DNA from: VFZS01 sp964353255
Lineage (GTDB): Bacteria; Acidobacteriota; Terriglobia; Bryobacterales; Bryobacteraceae
NCBI GenBank assembly: GCA_964353255.1
Contig: CAYGVJ010000006.1
Location: 3,323 to 67,322 of the forward strand
Reading direction: 5' to 3'
DNA: 64,000 nucleotides
A model generated the notes under the pieces. It was not told the DNA's origin, made no database searches, and saw only the letters and a list, made by a program, of their open reading frames with translations. Made by a program: the position numbers and the translations under genes. How positions within the stretch are numbered: the first letter of the stretch is position 1; every line of letters begins with the position of its first letter. Positions 36,855 to 44,902 of the stretch are shown one piece after another.

Positions 36855-37127
36855 TCAACGATCGTCGCGCTCGGCTCGGATGTCATCGGAGAGGTTGCCA
36901 GGGATTGCGAACAGCGCCCGCCGGACCTGCTCCAGAGTCGGCTTGGGGCCCTTCCCGGCTCTCCTTCGCTGGACCTCCTCCAAGTACTCATGGTCCAGCC
37001 AGGGCTTGCCCGGACTCTCTCCGACCTCGCTGACGGTTAGCAGCACCCGCTGATGTTCCTCCAGCGGCAGGGGTTCCAGCGGACGAAGCAGCCCGTTCTC
37101 GTACACCGCTTCCAGGGTCTTCGTCAT
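36855..37127 (-). CDS. AF2212-like (DUF104) antitoxin
   Basis: 90 residues. The N-terminal block MTKTLEAVYENGLLRPLEPL with HQRVLLTV is the AF2212/DUF104 beta-strand signature of small antitoxins paired with PIN toxins. The C-terminal half is charged and helical (KPTLEQVRRALFAIPGNLSD) and would bind the toxin. A GATAAT box ends 6 nt before the ATG with no Shine-Dalgarno, suggesting a leaderless message. It directly precedes the PIN toxin gene. Confidence 0.88.
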   Translation of the reverse strand: MTKTLEAVYENGLLRPLEPLPLEEHQRVLLTVSEVGESPGKPWLDHEYLEEVQRRRAGKGPKPTLEQVRRALFAIPGNLSDDIRAERDDR

Positions 37128-37169
37128 GATCTCATTATCGCTTAGCGCGGGACGCTGCCGAGCCCGGTC

Positions 37170-37218
37170 GGTCGCGGCGAGAGGATCCGGGCCCCCGCCC
37201 CCCTGCGCCCAAGGCAGA
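37170..37218 (+). repeat. Imperfect direct repeat flanking the AF2212/PIN module, copy 2
   Basis: Shares the first 10 bp (GGTCGCGGCG) and the last 15 bp (TGCGCCCAAGGCAGA) with 36231-36277; the middle has lost the T-arm-like sequence. It lies 43 bp upstream of the AF2212 gene start. Confidence 0.6.
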
Positions 37219-37240
37219 ACTCAGCAGCCGGCCCCCCGCG

Positions 37241-37645
37241 TCAATCCTTGCCCTCTTGCTGCACGAAGTCGAGAATGTCGAAGCGCTTGATGGCGCGATC
37301 CGGAAAGTAGCTGTTCACCGCCTCCTGCTCATCGGTGAAGATCTCGAAAACCGTGGCCAGCTTGGTGTACACCAGCAGCTCGATGGTCCGGCGGCTGAGG
37401 TTCAGAAGCGCCAGCTTGCCTCCCGCCTTGCTCAGCGTGGTGAAGCAGATCACCAGCGTCCCTAACCCCGTGCTGTCGATGTACTCCACGCCCCGCAGGT
37501 TCAGGATGACGTTGTGGGTCTCTCCGGAGGCCAGTTCGCGCAGTCTCTCGCGCAGTTGGATCGATTCCTCGCCGGCCGTGATCCGGCCGTCCAGATCCAG
37601 GATGCGGATCCCTTCTCGCTCCCGTTCGCCAATCTCAAGGCTCAT
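37241..37645 (-). CDS. STAS-domain anti-sigma factor antagonist
   Basis: 134 residues: one SpoIIAA-like STAS domain with the phosphorylation-site motif VEYIDSTGLGTLVICF (Ser58/Thr59), then LALLNLSRRTIELLVYTKLA. Family members bind switch kinases/anti-sigma factors and are controlled by Ser/Thr phosphorylation. The C-terminal extension (AIKRFDILDFVQQEGKD) goes beyond the usual 110 residues. No partner kinase gene is nearby. GGAGA precedes the ATG as ribosome-binding site. It lies downstream of the response regulator on the same strand, 54 bp away. Confidence 0.88.
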   Translation of the reverse strand: MSLEIGEREREGIRILDLDGRITAGEESIQLRERLRELASGETHNVILNLRGVEYIDSTGLGTLVICFTTLSKAGGKLALLNLSRRTIELLVYTKLATVFEIFTDEQEAVNSYFPDRAIKRFDILDFVQQEGKD

Positions 37646-37699
37646 TCCCTGGTCTCCTGGGGTGGCCGTGAAACAGGATTTCAGCTTGGTCGCGGCCGG

Positions 37700-38398
37700 T
37701 CACTGTCCGCACGACTGCCTCCTGGGCGGCGGCTTGGTGTCCAGCACGTAGCCGGTGCCCCGAACCGTATGAATCAGCTTCTCCTCCCAGGGGTCGTCCA
37801 CCCTGCTGCGCAGGTGACGGATGTGGACGTCCACGATGTTGGTCAGTCCGTCGTAGTCCGTCTCCCAGATGTGCTCGACGATCATCGGGCGAGTCACCAC
37901 CTGCCCGCGTTGCCGCATCAGGAATTCCAGGATTCTGAATTCTTTGGGCCCCAGTTCGATCAGTTCGCCGCCCCGCGTCACCGTCCGTCGCACGCAGTCC
38001 AGCACCAAGTCTCCCACCTGAAGGCGCCCGGTGCTGGGCTGACCGCGGCGCAACAAGGCGCGCACCCGCGCCAGCAGCTCGACGAAGGAGAAGGGCTTGC
38101 CCAGGTAGTCGTCGGCGCCGTGCTCCAGGCCTTTCACCCGATCGTCCACGGCGCCCAGAGCGCTCAGGATGAGCACCGGCGTGCTGACCTTGCGATTCCG
38201 GATCCTCTCCAGCAGCCGCAGGCCGTCCATGTCGGGCAGCATCAGGTCCAGGATGAACAAGTCGTAGGCTTTGGCCCGCGCCAGCTCCAGGGCGCGGGCG
38301 CCGCTGAGGGCGATATCGACCTGGAATCCCGCTCCTTCCAGAACCCGGGCCACAGAATCGGCGATGCGCTTCTCGTCCTCAATCACCAGTAGCCGCAT
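37700..38398 (-). CDS. OmpR/PhoB-family response regulator (orphan)
   Basis: 232 residues. Receiver domain (1-120): acidic pocket Glu7/Asp8, phospho-acceptor Asp51 (LFILDLMLPDMDG), Lys101 (YLGKPFSF). C-terminal winged helix (about 130-225) with the OmpR-type LIELGPKEFRILEFLMRQRG, TNIVDVHIRHLRSRVD and HTVRGTGYVL. No histidine kinase gene is adjacent, so the partner is unknown. TGGAG lies before the ATG. It may be cotranscribed with the STAS gene. Confidence 0.94.
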   Translation of the reverse strand: MRLLVIEDEKRIADSVARVLEGAGFQVDIALSGARALELARAKAYDLFILDLMLPDMDGLRLLERIRNRKVSTPVLILSALGAVDDRVKGLEHGADDYLGKPFSFVELLARVRALLRRGQPSTGRLQVGDLVLDCVRRTVTRGGELIELGPKEFRILEFLMRQRGQVVTRPMIVEHIWETDYDGLTNIVDVHIRHLRSRVDDPWEEKLIHTVRGTGYVLDTKPPPRRQSCGQ

Positions 38399-38542
38399 CT
38401 GTGCTCCAGCCCTGTCGAGGCGATCTCGGCGCCGGAGTGGAACCCCTCACCTATGGAAGATAGCACAAATCGCCCCACACCTGACCGTGCCCCCGAAACC
38501 CAGCCGGGCTTCCCGGTAAAGTTCTCCTAACCCTCCGACGAT

Positions 38543-39502
38543 ATGCCCATAAGGATGCAGCCCGGAGGAAGTCCGTTTCCGCAGGCCACCACTGGTTCCG
38601 GGCACCACCGCTCGCTCCGCCAGATCCTGGAAGACCACCTGGCCTGGCTGGAGAAGCGGCCGGAGGGCGTGCGGGCCACTCTCCGGGGCGCCTCCCTGAA
38701 TGAGGCTCACCTGGATAGGGCCGATCTGCGCAACGCGGTGCTCAGTTCCGCCAGCCTGCTGGAAGCCAGGTTGGCCCGAGCCGATTTGAGCGGCGCCGAT
38801 CTCCGAGAAGCCGACCTCCGCCAAGCCGTTCTGACGGGGGCCGACCTGAGCGGCGCCGATCTCACCGGCGCCAAGTTCCAGTCCGGCCTGTTGGCCGAAG
38901 CCAACCTTTCCGAAACCGTCGTGTGGGGCTGCTCGTTCCGTGACGCCAATCTGCGTGAGGCCCGCCTGCTGGACGCCTCCATCCGGGAGACGGACTTCGT
39001 CGGAGCCATCATGACAGGCGCGGGCCTGCATCACGCCCAGATCTTCGCCAGCGACTTCTCGGAGGCCGACCTGGAGGGAGCCCTTCTTTACCACGCCCGT
39101 CTCCAGGTGTGCCGGTTCTTGGCCGCCAATCTGGTGCAGGCCAACTTCAGCTCCGCCAAAGTTCAAAGCTGCGATTTCCGCGACGCCCAGCTGACCGCGG
39201 CGCGTTTCTTCCGGGCCGACTTGAGTTGCAGTTGCTTCGGCAACGCCTTGATGAGCGGATGTGATTTCCGGGAGGGCAGACTGGCCGCGGCTGAATTCCA
39301 TGGCGCCTTGCTCGAAGGGGCGCGGTTCGGCAACGCCGTGTTGCTGGCGGCGGATCTGCGCGGCGCCAATCTCAGGGGCGCCAGGGAGCTGACGCCAACT
39401 CAACTGGCTCAGGCTCGCACCGACCGGGAGACGATCTTGCCCAGCGGCAAGCGCGGACCGTTCATGAAAGGCACGCTGGCGGAGCGTCCCGCGCCCCTCT
39501 GA
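38543..39502 (+). CDS. Pentapeptide-repeat protein
   Basis: 319 residues. After an N-terminal helical part (about 25-45, RSLRQILEDHLAWLEKRP) come about 45 consecutive A(D/N)LxX repeats (ADLSGADLREADLRQAVLTG, ADLSGADLTGAKF) to about residue 295, forming a right-handed quadrilateral beta-helix. Some such proteins mimic DNA and protect gyrase; most have unknown roles. No signal peptide or membrane segment, so cytoplasmic. It is divergent from the response regulator with 144 bp between, in which I see no clear promoter. Confidence 0.92.
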   Translation: MPIRMQPGGSPFPQATTGSGHHRSLRQILEDHLAWLEKRPEGVRATLRGASLNEAHLDRADLRNAVLSSASLLEARLARADLSGADLREADLRQAVLTGADLSGADLTGAKFQSGLLAEANLSETVVWGCSFRDANLREARLLDASIRETDFVGAIMTGAGLHHAQIFASDFSEADLEGALLYHARLQVCRFLAANLVQANFSSAKVQSCDFRDAQLTAARFFRADLSCSCFGNALMSGCDFREGRLAAAEFHGALLEGARFGNAVLLAADLRGANLRGARELTPTQLAQARTDRETILPSGKRGPFMKGTLAERPAPL

Positions 39503-39523
39503 CGCCGCTTCACTCCGGCCAAT

Positions 39524-39645
39524 GTCGTGTTTCGCAAGTGCCTCGCCAGGTGCCCGGTGTGGGGCAGGCCGTCGGCCTGCCCGCGGCAGGCGAAACCGCC
39601 TGCGCCACGATGCTGGCAACGCTCAACTGACTTGCGAAACACGAC
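39524..39645. repeat. Non-autonomous palindromic element (REP doublet with 16-bp terminal inverted repeats)
   Basis: Perfect 16-bp terminal inverted repeats (GTCGTGTTTCGCAAGT at 39524-39539, complement at 39630-39645) enclose two hairpins: GGGCAGGCC-GTC-GGCCTGCCC (39562-39582) and GCAGGCG-AAAC-CGCCTGC (39586-39603) followed by GCCACG. Read on the minus strand it starts CGTGGCGCA, hairpin, TGC-GC, hairpin, the same architecture as the doublets beside the RAYT gene. The right repeat encodes the last codons and stop of the neighbouring membrane-protein gene. Confidence 0.75.
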
Positions 39646-40738
39646 GCTGGGCGGCCTTCCGCGTCCAGATCAGACTCCAGCGGGGACGGAGGTTCCAGCG
39701 CCGCTGGGCCGCCCATTCGGTCTTGGCCAGCGAGATCAGCAGCATCAGCACGATGAGTGCCGCGGCCACCACGGCGGTCTGCGGCACGGTCAAGTTCTCT
39801 TTCCAGAACCACAGCCAGCGCCCGTAGATCAGCTCTATGTGCACCCAGTAGACCAGCAAGGAGGTGGTGCCGAACTGCCGCACCCAACTCCACTTCTGAG
39901 CCGCCGGCTGGCGGGCCCACAGATAGGCAAACGCTAGAATCAGCAGAATCGTGCCCAGCTTGATGAGGATCTGCCAGGGGCTGTCCAGCCAGAACTCCGA
40001 CTTGGGATATACCGAGTAGGAAACGCTGGCGAAGTACTGGCCGCTCACGATGAGCCCCAGCCCCAGCAGCGCAGCCCACTCGGTGGCGCGCTCCAGGTGC
40101 TCGGGGCGCAGCACGCGGATGATGCTGCCGGCGCTCAGGCCGAAAGCCACAAACGCGGCCCACGGGAAAAAGCTGAACGCCAGAGGATCGGGAGCCAGGT
40201 AGCTCTTGACCACAGGCGGCACTCCCCTCCAGCTCAGCTGCGAGACCAGCGGCGAGACCGCCGCGATAGCCACGCCCGCCGCCGCCGCCAGGCGGATCCG
40301 GTCGGCGGTCGGGAAAACTCCCAGCACCGCCAGGACCGCCGCCGCCAGGCCCATGGCGTTCAAGATGTCCACGCGGAACAGATCCGTCCACGGGCTGTTA
40401 GGCCATGCGAACAGCCAGAGCTGGAAGCGGAACAGAAAGGCTATCCCGAGCAGGTAGCCCGCCCGGCGCAGGGCGGCCCACACCCGGCTCCCGGCCGAAC
40501 GACCCGCTCGCTCCCGGCTGTCCAGCCGGAACGCCAGGGTCACACCAACCAGGAACAGAAACATCGCCGGCGGCAGCCCGCCCAGGAACTGCGAGGCCAC
40601 GTACCCCCCGCTGTCCCGCAATTCCGCCTTGGTGAAGGAATGGAACGCGTGACCTTGCAGCATGATGATGGCCGCCAAGCCCCGTGTCCAGTCGATGAAG
40701 GCGAGTCGAGCCCCGCCTGAGGTCAGTGCTTTAGGCAT
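39623..40738 (-). CDS. DUF1624/heparan-alpha-glucosaminide N-acetyltransferase-like membrane protein
   Basis: 371 residues with about 10 predicted membrane helices. The opening RLAFIDWTRGLAAIIMLQGH carries the family motif (DxxRG, then a His in helix 1), followed by FLFLVGVTLAF and FGTTSLLVYWVHIELIY near helix 10. Relatives transfer acetyl groups across membranes onto sugars; the substrate here is unknown. The final RRVSQVS and stop codon lie in the terminal repeat of the adjacent palindromic element, so the natural C-terminus was replaced by its insertion. It precedes no obvious operon partner; the LolA-like gene lies 25 bp upstream on the same strand. Confidence 0.82.
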   Translation of the reverse strand: MPKALTSGGARLAFIDWTRGLAAIIMLQGHAFHSFTKAELRDSGGYVASQFLGGLPPAMFLFLVGVTLAFRLDSRERAGRSAGSRVWAALRRAGYLLGIAFLFRFQLWLFAWPNSPWTDLFRVDILNAMGLAAAVLAVLGVFPTADRIRLAAAAGVAIAAVSPLVSQLSWRGVPPVVKSYLAPDPLAFSFFPWAAFVAFGLSAGSIIRVLRPEHLERATEWAALLGLGLIVSGQYFASVSYSVYPKSEFWLDSPWQILIKLGTILLILAFAYLWARQPAAQKWSWVRQFGTTSLLVYWVHIELIYGRWLWFWKENLTVPQTAVVAAALIVLMLLISLAKTEWAAQRRWNLRPRWSLIWTRKAAQRRVSQVS

Positions 40739-40762
40739 CTGCTACTTCAACAACCATCCTTC

Positions 40763-41449
40763 CTACTTCTGAGGGTATTCCCGCTTCACGCCCGCGGGCA
40801 GGTTGAGCTTCACCCGGTCGTCCGGCAAGTTGGGGTTCACCTGGATCCCCGAGTAAGTGATGAGCGCATAATCGCCGCCCGCCTGGAGGAACCGCTGCTG
40901 CAGCGGGCATCCCTGGTCCGCGGGAATCCAAAGCTCCACCTTCTGGACGTATTGCAGGACCTCGGACGACTTCGGCGTCAGCTCCAATCGCGTGGCTCTA
41001 CGGCCCGCCACCGTTTCTTCGCCCGCCGCCTTGAGCGTGTAACCTCCGGCCAACTGGCGTCCCGAGGAGCCAAAGCCGACCAGCAGGAACTGATCCACCA
41101 GCGAGCGGTGCTTGCCCAGTTCATAGATCTGCACGGTCTGGATCTTGGGGTAGTAGATCTGTCCGCGCGTCCCGTCGAAAGCCAGCACCCGCGGATTCGG
41201 CTCCGCGAAGTCGATTCGCATCAGGGTGTTGCGCGGCCCGTTCCGCCGAATCCAAAGCTTGCCGGTCTCCTGGCTGGAATCCTGGAGTACCGCCGTGTAG
41301 GTGATGCGCTTGAACTCGGCGGTCAGGCCGTGGAAGCCGGCGGCCTCCTGGTCCATCCGCGCCAGGACGGCCTCCAGGGGCTCGCCGGCGCAGATCATGC
41401 CGGCGATGCCAGCCAGAAAAAGCAGTCCCCGCCCACTCGTCAATACCAT
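40763..41449 (-). CDS. LolA-like outer-membrane lipoprotein carrier
   Basis: 228 residues. A signal peptide (LLFLAGIAGMICAG) is followed by an unclosed beta-barrel typical of LolA/LolB: LEAVLARMDQEAAGFHGLTA, FKRITYTAVLQDSSQETGKL, RVLAFDGTRGQIYYPKIQTV, VELWIPADQGCPLQQRFLQ. LolA shuttles lipoproteins through the periplasm. Members with this outline in Acidobacteriota are often annotated as outer membrane lipoprotein-sorting proteins, and the exact cargo is unknown. A TAGTAT box lies about 11 nt before the ATG. It may be cotranscribed with the membrane-protein gene downstream. Confidence 0.82.
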   Translation of the reverse strand: MVLTSGRGLLFLAGIAGMICAGEPLEAVLARMDQEAAGFHGLTAEFKRITYTAVLQDSSQETGKLWIRRNGPRNTLMRIDFAEPNPRVLAFDGTRGQIYYPKIQTVQIYELGKHRSLVDQFLLVGFGSSGRQLAGGYTLKAAGEETVAGRRATRLELTPKSSEVLQYVQKVELWIPADQGCPLQQRFLQAGGDYALITYSGIQVNPNLPDDRVKLNLPAGVKREYPQK

Positions 41450-41514
41450 GCAGTCCTATATACTACGGCGCAACTACTGGCGCCAAGGATACTCCACTTT
41501 TCGCGCGCCGCGCC

Positions 41515-41883
41515 TTACGGCTTGGTAAAAGCCACGTAGCCCTTCACCTCGTCTTCGGAGTCCACCACCGGCTCCACGCGGACGACCTCCGGCGCTGTCC
41601 CGTGGAGGGGTTTGAGAAGCTGGCTGACCCGTCGGCTTCGCTCCTCCGGCCCGACCTCGGCCAGCGCCTCGGGCTCGATCCAATACAGGACGTGCCCTTT
41701 TGCGCTGGGCGGCATGACAATCCGGCTGGCCTCGGGTTTGCGCGGCTGGTCGCGAAACCACTCGCGCGGCGTCAGGAAGACGAACGCCAGGATCAAGCCC
41801 ACCATGAGATCGTACGGCCAGGAGGCGCGCTCGTAGTCCCACAACAGGAAGCGCTTCAGAGCCCTCCAGGCCCGGCCCGTCAT
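41515..41883 (-). CDS. Small single-pass membrane protein of unknown function
   Basis: 122 residues. An N-terminal basic stretch and one hydrophobic segment (YDLMVGLILAFVFLTPREWF, about 24-43) anchor it in the inner membrane. The soluble part resembles a small alpha/beta domain (GHVLYWIEPEALAEVGPEER, then EVVRVEPVVDSEDEVKGYVA). I do not recognise the family. A TAGACT box ends 7 nt before the ATG, and no Shine-Dalgarno is visible. It lies between homoserine dehydrogenase and the LolA-like gene on the same strand. Confidence 0.7.
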   Translation of the reverse strand: MTGRAWRALKRFLLWDYERASWPYDLMVGLILAFVFLTPREWFRDQPRKPEASRIVMPPSAKGHVLYWIEPEALAEVGPEERSRRVSQLLKPLHGTAPEVVRVEPVVDSEDEVKGYVAFTKP

Positions 41884-41924
41884 AAGAACCAGTCTAGCAG
41901 AGAGTCTCCGAACTTCGAGCGCCG

Positions 41925-42887
41925 CTATTCGCCCCGCGCGATGTCCACCAGATCGCTGAACAGACCGTAGGCGGTCTGCTCCAGGCCCGGTGAAACCGAC
42001 AGCGTCCCCAGGGTGCCCATCACATCGGTATGCACCAGCAACAGGTTCGAGGTGCCCTTCACCGCGGCCAGCAGGTCGGTCTGCCGCAGCACTTCGGCGC
42101 GCACCCGCACCCGTACCCCGCCGCTGGTCCGCCGGGCCCGGCTGACCAGTCTCACGGTCTTGCCGCTCGCGGCCAGCTCGCCCACCCGCTTGGGCGTCAG
42201 GTGCCCGATGCCCCGCGCGTCAACTGCTTGAGGAGTAATTCCGGCGTCCATGAGCACGTTCGCCAGTGCGGCCGCCTTCGAGGCCGCGTCCCAGCCCTCC
42301 AGGTCGCAGGCGGGGTCCGTCTCGGTAATGCCCAGGGCCCGAGCCCGCTCAATGCCTTCCTCCAGCGTCAGGCCCTGCTCCAGCGCTTCGATGACCACGC
42401 TGGTGGTCGAGTTCAACACCCCGGTGAACCCTCGGACAACCACTCCCGGCAGGCAATTCCGAACCAGGTTGAAGACCGGCGCTCCGTCCATGACCGTCGC
42501 CTCGAACCGGAACTGCACCCCGCAGCGCCGGGCCTCTTCCCGCAGCGCCGCGTAGGCGTGGGCGATCGGCCCTTTGTTGCAGGTCACCACGTGCATCCGG
42601 CGTCGAAAGGCGGCGCGAATGTGGGAAACCGCCGGCTCCCCGGTGGCCGGGTTCAACGGGGTCGCTTCGACCACCACCTCAGCCGGCAGCTCCGCAAGGA
42701 ATTCCTCTACCGAGCTCGCCGCGGGGCCGAAGACCGGCTCGGCGGGCAGGCCCCGGCGGTCTATGGCCGTGCCGTGCCGCGCCGTGTGGATCCCTACAAT
42801 GCGGAAAGGGAATGTGGAGCGTTTGGCCTCCAGCAACCGGGCGAACGCCCGGCCCACGTTGCCGAACCCGATCAACGCCACGTTCAT
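41925..42887 (-). CDS. hom: Homoserine dehydrogenase
   Basis: 320 residues, a short form without the C-terminal ACT regulatory domain, so probably free of threonine feedback. N-terminal NAD(P) motif VALIGFGNVGRAFARLL, the catalytic-domain blocks VVTCNKGPIAHAY, FTGVLNSTTSVVIEALEQG and ITETDPACDLEGWDAASKAA, with the Lys/Asp catalytic pair. It reduces aspartate semialdehyde to homoserine for threonine and methionine synthesis. GGAAG precedes the ATG. The start lies 25 bp after the yjbQ stop on the same strand. Confidence 0.93.
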   Translation of the reverse strand: MNVALIGFGNVGRAFARLLEAKRSTFPFRIVGIHTARHGTAIDRRGLPAEPVFGPAASSVEEFLAELPAEVVVEATPLNPATGEPAVSHIRAAFRRRMHVVTCNKGPIAHAYAALREEARRCGVQFRFEATVMDGAPVFNLVRNCLPGVVVRGFTGVLNSTTSVVIEALEQGLTLEEGIERARALGITETDPACDLEGWDAASKAAALANVLMDAGITPQAVDARGIGHLTPKRVGELAASGKTVRLVSRARRTSGGVRVRVRAEVLRQTDLLAAVKGTSNLLLVHTDVMGTLGTLSVSPGLEQTAYGLFSDLVDIARGE

Positions 42888-42912
42888 GTCTTCCGGCCGC
42901 CTCTCTTGACGC

Positions 42913-43326
42913 TCACTCCCCCATCACCTTGAGGATGACCCGCTTGGGGCGCTGCCCGTCGAACTCGGCGTAGTAGATCTGCTGCCACGGCCCCAGGTCC
43001 AGCCGGCTCTCCGTCACCGGGACGATCACTTGGTGATGCACCAGCAGGCTCTTCAGGTGCGAATCGCCGTTGGTTTCGCCCGTACGGTGGTGGCGATAGT
43101 CCCGCCGGAAGGGCGCCACCCGCTCCAGCCACTCGTCGATGTCGGCCAGCAAGCCGTCTTCCGCGTCATTGACCCAGACCCCAGCGGTGATATGCATCGC
43201 CGAGACCAGGATCATCCCTTCGCGGATGCCGCTCTTGGCCAGCGCCTCCTCGACCTGCCTGGTGATGTTGACGTACTCGCGGTGCTTCGCCGTCCGGAAA
43301 GTGAGGTACTCAGTATGGAATCGCAT
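42913..43326 (-). CDS. yjbQ: YjbQ family protein (UPF0047, secondary thiamine-phosphate synthase-like)
   Basis: 137 residues, full length. Hallmarks are VNITRQVEEALAKSGIREGM, VSAMHITAGVWVNDAEDGLL, and HLKSLLVHHQVIVPV with several conserved histidines that bind metal, ending QQIYYAEFDGQRPKRVILKV. Weak thiamine-phosphate synthase activity was reported for E. coli YjbQ; the true role is unclear. A TATGAT box ends 8 nt before the ATG. Probably cotranscribed with homoserine dehydrogenase. Confidence 0.92.
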   Translation of the reverse strand: MRFHTEYLTFRTAKHREYVNITRQVEEALAKSGIREGMILVSAMHITAGVWVNDAEDGLLADIDEWLERVAPFRRDYRHHRTGETNGDSHLKSLLVHHQVIVPVTESRLDLGPWQQIYYAEFDGQRPKRVILKVMGE

Positions 43327-43514
43327 CAGTGCCGATCATACTGCATGCCGGGCCCCGGCCAAAACGGGGCTCACCGGTCGGCGCCGTCGAAGGCGCCGCG
43401 CTTGACAGACCCTCGCGCGCCGAGTCAGACTTTGATTTACTGCCGCGCCGAAGCGCCACGCGCCCGCGACTTCCGGCTGGGGCGGACGATCCCCATGAAG
43501 CGAGGAGAAACGCT

Positions 43515-44885
43515 TTGAGACGCTCACACCCAGCGTGGTTGCTGCTGTATGCCGGAGTCGCTCTGGCTCAGCCCGCGCCCACTCCACCGCCCAGCGAGGC
43601 GCAGGAGCCGGAAGCCTCCAGGTCGGAGTACAGCGGGCCGGCGCTTCTGAGCCGGGGATTCATTCCCAGCCTGGGGCAGATCACTGAGCTGGTCAGGCTG
43701 CGCCCGTTCGTGGAGGTGTTGGGCGCCTACGACAGCGGACTTACGCCGGTTTCCCTGACCTCCTCGGGTGAGATCCCGAACCGCGATGCCTACGGCGCGG
43801 AGGTCGGCTTCGGCGCCTCCGGCTATCACTCCTGGCGCCGCAGCGTGCTGGCGATGCAATATCACGGGCGGTTCCGCCATTACAGCCGGTACAGATACTA
43901 CGACGGCTTCGACAACACCCTGTCGCTGAATTTCGTCCACCGGGTCTCGTCGCGGGTGACCGTCGTGTTGACTCCCGCGGTAGCCTCTTACTCCCGGGGC
44001 TTCTTTCTGCCTGCGTCCGGGTCTGACTACTACAATCCCGAGCTGGCCAGCCTGACCGGCGACGAGCTGTTCGACAACCGGGTCCACTCCGCGGTCGGCT
44101 CCGGCCGGTTGATTTACCAAAGAACGGCCCGGCTCTCCCTCAGCCTGGGGGGCAGCGGGTTTACGGCCCGGCGCCAATCCAGCGCCCTGGTGGGCGTCTA
44201 CGGGTACCGGTCCAGTGGGGATTTGGCCTACCGCCTCAGCCGTTACCAGAGCATTGGCGTGGACTACTCGTTCCAGCACTACGAGTACCGGAACTACTTC
44301 GGGGCCACCGACGTGCACGGGGCAGGCCTCAACTACTCGGTGCAGATGGGCCGGTACTGGACCTTGGGGCTGCGGGTGGCGGGATACCGTGTGGAGGTAT
44401 CGCGGCTGGAGCGCGTCGCGCTCGACCCCGTCATCATGGCTATCACCGGTCTCCAGTACGCCGTCTCTACCGGCTATCACCTGCGTTACGTGCCCGGCTA
44501 TGAGGCCGACCTGGCGCGGCGGTTCCCGCACGGCTCCCTCTCTTTTCACTACATGCGCTCGATCAGCTCGGGTAACGGCTTGTACTTGACTTCGGGAGTG
44601 GAAAGCGCCAGCGTGGGGTACAACTACACCGGGATGCGTCGCGCCAGCGTGGGGTTCTCGGCCGGCACCAGTACCCGGAAGGCGCTGGTACAGGACATTC
44701 CCCCCTACAGGAGTTACAGCGCGGGCCTGACCACCGGTTACCGGATCGGCCGCGGCCTTTCGCTCAGAGGCTCCGTCGGGATCCGGCATCACGAGATGCG
44801 TCACACGACCTTCAATCGGTGGGTCTACCATGCCAGCGTAGGACTGGCTTTCAGTCCCGGCGAGGTGCCGTTCTCGCTTTGGTGA
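43515..44885 (+). CDS. Outer-membrane beta-barrel protein
   Basis: 456 residues from a TTG start. The signal peptide MRRSHPAWLLLYAGVALAQP begins right at the TTG and GAGGAG lies 7 nt before it, which decides the start. After a Pro-rich segment, strongly alternating aromatic/polar strands (SVLAMQYHGRFRHYSRYRYY, GVDYSFQHYEYRNYF, GRYWTLGLRVAGYRVEVSRL) indicate about 16-20 transmembrane beta-strands, ending FSPGEVPFSLW with the terminal aromatic used by the BAM machinery. Acidobacterial proteins of this type are often placed near exopolysaccharide or secretion functions. No specific family is recognised. Confidence 0.8.
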   Translation: MRRSHPAWLLLYAGVALAQPAPTPPPSEAQEPEASRSEYSGPALLSRGFIPSLGQITELVRLRPFVEVLGAYDSGLTPVSLTSSGEIPNRDAYGAEVGFGASGYHSWRRSVLAMQYHGRFRHYSRYRYYDGFDNTLSLNFVHRVSSRVTVVLTPAVASYSRGFFLPASGSDYYNPELASLTGDELFDNRVHSAVGSGRLIYQRTARLSLSLGGSGFTARRQSSALVGVYGYRSSGDLAYRLSRYQSIGVDYSFQHYEYRNYFGATDVHGAGLNYSVQMGRYWTLGLRVAGYRVEVSRLERVALDPVIMAITGLQYAVSTGYHLRYVPGYEADLARRFPHGSLSFHYMRSISSGNGLYLTSGVESASVGYNYTGMRRASVGFSAGTSTRKALVQDIPPYRSYSAGLTTGYRIGRGLSLRGSVGIRHHEMRHTTFNRWVYHASVGLAFSPGEVPFSLW

Positions 44886-44902
44886 GATTGCCCTGCGGGT
44901 CC

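Noticed and set aside
43402..43430. TTGACA promoter before the outer-membrane barrel gene
   Set aside because: The -35 is perfect but the -10 at 17-18 bp (TCAGAC or CAGACT) is poor.
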